DNA from: Nocardioides sp. NBC_00368
GTDB taxonomy: Bacteria > Actinomycetota > Actinomycetes > Propionibacteriales > Nocardioidaceae
Length of the DNA: 64,000 nucleotides
Assembly: GCF_036090055.1 (NCBI RefSeq)
Contig: NZ_CP107970.1
Location: 5,601,001 to 5,665,000, forward strand
Direction: 5' to 3'
Position numbers and translations under genes: made by a program. Each line of letters starts with the position of its first letter. Position 1 is the first letter of the stretch. The notes beneath the pieces were generated by a model that was not told where the DNA came from, did not search any database, and saw only the letters and a program-made list of their open reading frames with translations. This document shows, piece after piece, positions 60,743-64,000 of this stretch.

Positions 60743-61654
60743 GTGAATCCTCCGACGGTCACCATCGCCCCGGACGAGCCCGCGCAGATCCGCGCGCGGC
60801 TCGATGCGCTGGGCCTGGACGGCATCTTCGACGTACACACCCACTTCCTGCCCCAGCGGATGCTCGACAAGGTGTGGGCCTACTTCGACTCGGCCGGTCC
60901 GCTGACCGGCCGGGCGTGGCCGATCGCCTATCGGCACTCCGAGGAGGAGCGGCTCCGGGTGCTGCGAGACCTCGGCGTACGTCGCTTCTCGGCGCTCACC
61001 TATCCGCACAAGCCCGGGATGGCGGCGTGGCTGAACGAGTGGGGCGCGGAGTTCGCGGCGGACAAGCCGGACTGCCTGCAGTCGGCGACGTTCTACCCGG
61101 AACCGGGTGCCGGGGACTACGTACGGGAGGCGGTCGAGGCCGGCGCGCAGATCTTCAAGGCACACGTCCAGGTCGGTGACTACGACCCCAACTCGCCGCT
61201 CCTGGACCCGGTCTGGGAGGCGCTGTCGGAGTCGCGTACGCCGCTGGTGATCCACTCCGGCCACGGGCCCGCTCCGGGGCGGTTCACCGGTCCGGCCGGG
61301 ATGGAGGCGCTGCTCGGCCGCTTTCCCGATCTGGCGCTGATCGTCGCTCACATGGGTCTGCCGGACTATGCGCGGTTCCTCGACCTCGCGGAGAAGTACG
61401 ACGGGGTGCACCTGGACACGACGATGGCGTTCACCGCGTTCACCGAGGCTTCGACGCCGTTCCCGGCCGAGGATCTGCCGCGGCTGAAGGCGCTGGGGGA
61501 GCGGGTGCTGTTCGGGAGCGACTTCCCGAACATCCCCTATCCCTACCTCGAGGCAGTCGACGGAGTGCTCGGCCTCGGGCTCGGGGACGAATGGGCGCGC
61601 GGGGTGCTCTACGAGAACGCCGCGCGACTCTTCGGACCGCCCTCGGGCCGCTAG
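60743..61654 (+). CDS. amidohydrolase-2 family metal hydrolase
   Basis: A 303-residue TIM-barrel protein of the amidohydrolase-2 group: FDVHTHFLPQRM (HxH metal site), HSGHGPAPGRF, VAHMGLPDY and the catalytic Asp in LFGSDFPNIPY. A GTG start 11 bases after the RNase H-like gene; weak ribosome site. This group contains decarboxylases and lactonases for cyclic or aromatic acids; which one applies cannot be decided. Four-base overlap with the convergent glycosyltransferase gene. Confidence 0.83.
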   Translation: MNPPTVTIAPDEPAQIRARLDALGLDGIFDVHTHFLPQRMLDKVWAYFDSAGPLTGRAWPIAYRHSEEERLRVLRDLGVRRFSALTYPHKPGMAAWLNEWGAEFAADKPDCLQSATFYPEPGAGDYVREAVEAGAQIFKAHVQVGDYDPNSPLLDPVWEALSESRTPLVIHSGHGPAPGRFTGPAGMEALLGRFPDLALIVAHMGLPDYARFLDLAEKYDGVHLDTTMAFTAFTEASTPFPAEDLPRLKALGERVLFGSDFPNIPYPYLEAVDGVLGLGLGDEWARGVLYENAARLFGPPSGR

Positions 61655-62766
61655 GCGACCGCCGTCTCGTCGTAGCTGTCGGTGAGGATCTGGACGATGT
61701 CGGGGACGCCGAGGGCGAGCCGGTTGAACCGGGGCGACTCGGCAGCGACGACCAGGTGCTTGGCGAGCTCGATCTCGTCGCGGGCCCACGGGATCAGCCC
61801 GGCGCGGTCCAGGTTGGCCGAGTTGGCCGCCCCGTGGCCGGAGATCGAGCGGTAGGTGATCACCGGGGTGCCCGAGGCCAGGGCCTCGAGCGAGGTGAAG
61901 CCGCCGGCGTTCTGGACGACGCAGTCGCTGGTCGCCATCAGGGCGCGTACGTCGGTGCGCCAGCCGAGCGCCACCACGCCGGGGATCCGCTCCAGACGGC
62001 GCTTGAGACAGGGGTCGGTCGCGCAGAGGACGATCGGGGTCATGTCGCTGTGCTCGAGGATGTCGAGGGCGGTCTGCTCGAGTGCGCCGGCGCCCAGCGA
62101 GCCACCGGTGACCAGCGCCCGCGGGCCCGTCAGGTGGAGGTCGGCCAGCGGGTCGGGGAAGACCTGCCCCGGGACGTACGCCGCCCCCGGTGGGACGAGC
62201 GGCTGGACCACCGCCGCGTTGCCGCCGAGCATGCGCGCCTCGCGGGCGGCGACCTCGTGGATGGCGAGGTTGAGGTCGATGCCGGGGTTGATCCACAGCG
62301 CGGGGACCGCGGCGTCGGTGAGGTAGGTGACGGCGGGAACGGTGAGCTGCCCGATGGTGCGCAGGTGGCCGATGACCTGGGAGCAGAACGGGTGGGTGGA
62401 GATGACCAGGTCCGCGCCATGCATGGCCTCGGTGATCTTGCGCGTGGAGAGCCGGAGGAAGCGGTTGAAAGGCTTGTGGAGCGGACGTCCCGGCATGACC
62501 AGGCTCATCGTGGTGCCCCAGGAGTCGGGGCTGACCTGGAGCTGCATCTTGTAGCCGACCTTCAGACTGTGCCCGAGCCGCCAGGGCATCAGGTCGACGA
62601 AGTCGAAGATCTCGACGTCGCATCCGGCCTCTCCGAGCGTTCGGGAGATCTCCCGGGAGGCCGAGTTGTGGCCGGCGCCGTAGCTCGCCGAGATGATCGC
62701 CACGCGAGGTGTCGCGCCTGGCCCGAGGTGGAGGAGGGGCCTGAGCCGCTCCGAGTCGATGGACAT
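61651..62766 (-). CDS. MGDG-synthase/GT28-like glycosyltransferase
   Basis: A 371-residue GT-B protein. The N-terminal MGDG-synthase-type domain has ISASYGAGHNSASREI (GxGH nucleotide region) and a VISTHPFCSQV stretch; the C-terminal domain ends with VVQNAGGFTSLEALASGTPVITY and HGAANS, as in MurG/UgtP relatives. It could glycosylate a lipid or other acceptor. The ATG at 62766 is preceded by TACAGAAT, implying a leaderless or near-leaderless message; a longer start at 62814 is possible. Divergent from the DNA methylase gene. Confidence 0.82.
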   Translation of the reverse strand: MSIDSERLRPLLHLGPGATPRVAIISASYGAGHNSASREISRTLGEAGCDVEIFDFVDLMPWRLGHSLKVGYKMQLQVSPDSWGTTMSLVMPGRPLHKPFNRFLRLSTRKITEAMHGADLVISTHPFCSQVIGHLRTIGQLTVPAVTYLTDAAVPALWINPGIDLNLAIHEVAAREARMLGGNAAVVQPLVPPGAAYVPGQVFPDPLADLHLTGPRALVTGGSLGAGALEQTALDILEHSDMTPIVLCATDPCLKRRLERIPGVVALGWRTDVRALMATSDCVVQNAGGFTSLEALASGTPVITYRSISGHGAANSANLDRAGLIPWARDEIELAKHLVVAAESPRFNRLALGVPDIVQILTDSYDETAVA

Positions 62767-62880
62767 GCGCCGGATTCTGTACGCACGGTGTGACGTTGTG
62801 GTGAACGGGGGCACCCTGGCGCGTCACTCTTCACCATCGGTTCGCCTCCCCGAACCTGCGGGCGTTCTAAGGTTCATCCT

Positions 62881-64000
62881 GTGATCACGGCCCGAGCACT
62901 GCGCACCCGTGCGCGGTCGGCGGTGGCCGAGCTGGGCGGCGGCCCCTCGGCGGTGGCCGCCGTGATGCGCCGGGTCGTGGCGGCGTTCGCGGAGGCGCGG
63001 GGCGTGGTGCTCACCGACGCGGCTCTGGACGAGGCAGGGATGCTGTCTGTCACAGATGGTTCGCCACCGGATCATCTGCTGTCGGACCATCTTTTCCCGG
63101 ACGGGACGGGAGCGGACGATCTGGTCCTGGAGGAGATCGGCTACGTCTACGAGGCGCTGCTCGAGGACTCCTCCCGGCGCGACAACGGCGCCCACTACAC
63201 CCCGCCCGAGCTCGCCGACGAGGTCGTCGCGCACACCCTGGCGCCGATCGCCGCCCCCGATGCGACCGTCGTCGACATCGCCGCCGGGACCGGCGTCTTC
63301 CTCCTCGCCTCCGCCCGCTACCTGGCGGCGTCGTGCCAGGTGCCGATGGCCGAGGTCGTCGGCCGATGTCTCTACGGTGCCGACATCGACCCGGTCGCGG
63401 TCGACATCGCGAAGCTGTCGCTCTGGCTGCTCTGCGAGGACCCCTCGCTGCCGTTGACCTTCCTCGACGACCGGATCCTGTGCGGCAACTCGCTGGTCGG
63501 GCTCGTCGACGCCGAGGGGCTGCCGGCCGGCCTCGCCGACCCGACGGCCTACGCCGACGCGATGGTCGCGGTCGCGCTGCCGCTGGGCGGCCGACCGGGG
63601 AAACGGCTGGAGGAGGCGTACGCCACGCTGGGCCGCGCCCGGCGCCTGCCCGTTCCCGCGGTCCGGCCGATCCACTGGGCGCTGGTCGCGCCCGAGGTGA
63701 TGGCGCGCGGCGGCTTCGACGCGGTGGTCGGCAACCCGCCCTACCTCGGGGTGAAGCGGGTCCGCGACGCGATCGGCCAGCAGCTGCGTGACTATCTCGC
63801 GCACACGCTCGCCGCCGGCACGACGCGGCGGGCCGACTACGTCATCTACTTCCTGCTCCGCGCCGCTGCGCTCAGCCGAGGTGAGATCGGCCTGATCACG
63901 ACCGACTCGATCAGCGAGGGTGACACCGCGCGGTTCGGGCTCGGCGCGCTGCTCGACCGCGGCTGGCAGGTCGCTCGGGCGGAGCGGTCGGCCCCGTGGC
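62881..64000 (+). CDS. N6-adenine DNA methylase (type II/Eco57I-like), 3'-truncated by the window
   Basis: An open frame from a GTG at 62881 to the window end (373 codons visible). The region YEALLEDSSRRDNGAHYTPPELADEVV is the usual entry of N6-MTase/type IIG proteins, then motif I DIAAGTGVFLL (about residue 137), the acidic GADIDPVAVDIAKLSLWLL and the catalytic motif IV NPPY at residues 285-288. TAAGGT (62868-62873) ends seven bases before the GTG, so the transcript is probably leaderless. It may be a restriction-modification or BREX/DISARM-like phage defence component; the missing C-terminus and neighbours decide. Confidence 0.85.
   Translation, partial: MITARALRTRARSAVAELGGGPSAVAAVMRRVVAAFAEARGVVLTDAALDEAGMLSVTDGSPPDHLLSDHLFPDGTGADDLVLEEIGYVYEALLEDSSRRDNGAHYTPPELADEVVAHTLAPIAAPDATVVDIAAGTGVFLLASARYLAASCQVPMAEVVGRCLYGADIDPVAVDIAKLSLWLLCEDPSLPLTFLDDRILCGNSLVGLVDAEGLPAGLADPTAYADAMVAVALPLGGRPGKRLEEAYATLGRARRLPVPAVRPIHWALVAPEVMARGGFDAVVGNPPYLGVKRVRDAIGQQLRDYLAHTLAAGTTRRADYVIYFLLRAAALSRGEIGLITTDSISEGDTARFGLGALLDRGWQVARAERSAPW

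Overview
The window is about 70% GC, gene-dense and free of rRNA or tRNA genes. Codon use, several promoters that place the transcript start on the start codon, a DtxR/IdeR-type iron box and a LuxR/LAL-type benzoate regulator all point to an actinobacterium. A Nocardioides- or Pimelobacter-like member of the Nocardioidaceae is my guess, not a proof. Most of the window is an aromatic-catabolism region with small arsenic, chromate, efflux and stress modules between the pathways.

Layout. 1-1695: the tail of an MMPL transporter. 1679-6802 (minus): LysR regulator, catB, catA, catC, a dienelactone hydrolase and a 2OG-Fe(II) oxygenase, i.e. the catechol ortho-cleavage branch. 6995-17658 (plus): benA, benB, a very unusual benC-FCD-benD fusion, benK, benR, benE and an alpha/beta hydrolase. 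The ben and cat units are divergent and together take benzoate to catechol and beta-ketoadipate enol-lactone. 17645-22831: chromate transporter, then an arsenic island (MIP channel, ArsR-ArsC fusion, ArsC, flavoprotein, ArsR). It is followed by an intact IS481-family element with a 6-bp target duplication. 23959-28197: OhrR-like repressor, small membrane protein, a two-component flavin hydroxylase (HpaB/PheA1 plus reductase) and its AraC regulator, a likely second route to catechol. 28260-30209: a stray IF-1 gene coupled to an acetyltransferase behind a short upstream reading frame, then a LysR gene. 30252-38833: palindromic repeat cluster, YceI, MFS exporter with carboxypeptidase-regulatory repeats, MarR, methyltransferase, gnd, AurF-like diiron protein, iron-box-controlled DUF2470-like protein and Ohr.

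38405-54080 (minus) is one long, tightly overlapping operon divergent from a LysR gene. From its promoter it encodes an isatin-hydrolase-like cyclase, a benzoylformate-decarboxylase-like TPP enzyme, an SsuABC/Tau-type importer, a thiolase-like protein lacking the nucleophilic Cys, a DUF35-acyl-CoA-ligase fusion, and the 3-hydroxyanthranilate meta-cleavage set (dioxygenase, ACMS decarboxylase, semialdehyde dehydrogenase, 2-aminomuconate deaminase, 4-oxalocrotonate decarboxylase/hydratase). A quinone-oxidoreductase-like enzyme, a racemase-family protein and Ohr close it. I read it as an uptake-plus-degradation unit for an isatin-type or other 2-aminophenyl compound. The substrate is inference.

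54184-64000: LysR, Tat-exported metallo-beta-lactamase-fold protein, pobA, acyl-CoA synthetase, RNase-H-like protein, amidohydrolase, MGDG-synthase-like glycosyltransferase and the first part of an N6-adenine DNA methylase cut by the window end.

Best leads: (i) the BenC-FCD-BenD fusion, whose linker is built from two inverted arrays of a 21-bp repeat; (ii) the same 21-bp repeat family in an intergenic palindrome 20 kb away; (iii) the isatin-like/3-hydroxyanthranilate operon with its odd thiolase/DUF35-ligase pair; (iv) the leader-peptide-controlled GNAT/IF-1 pair. No gene-free stretch exceeds 300 bases.
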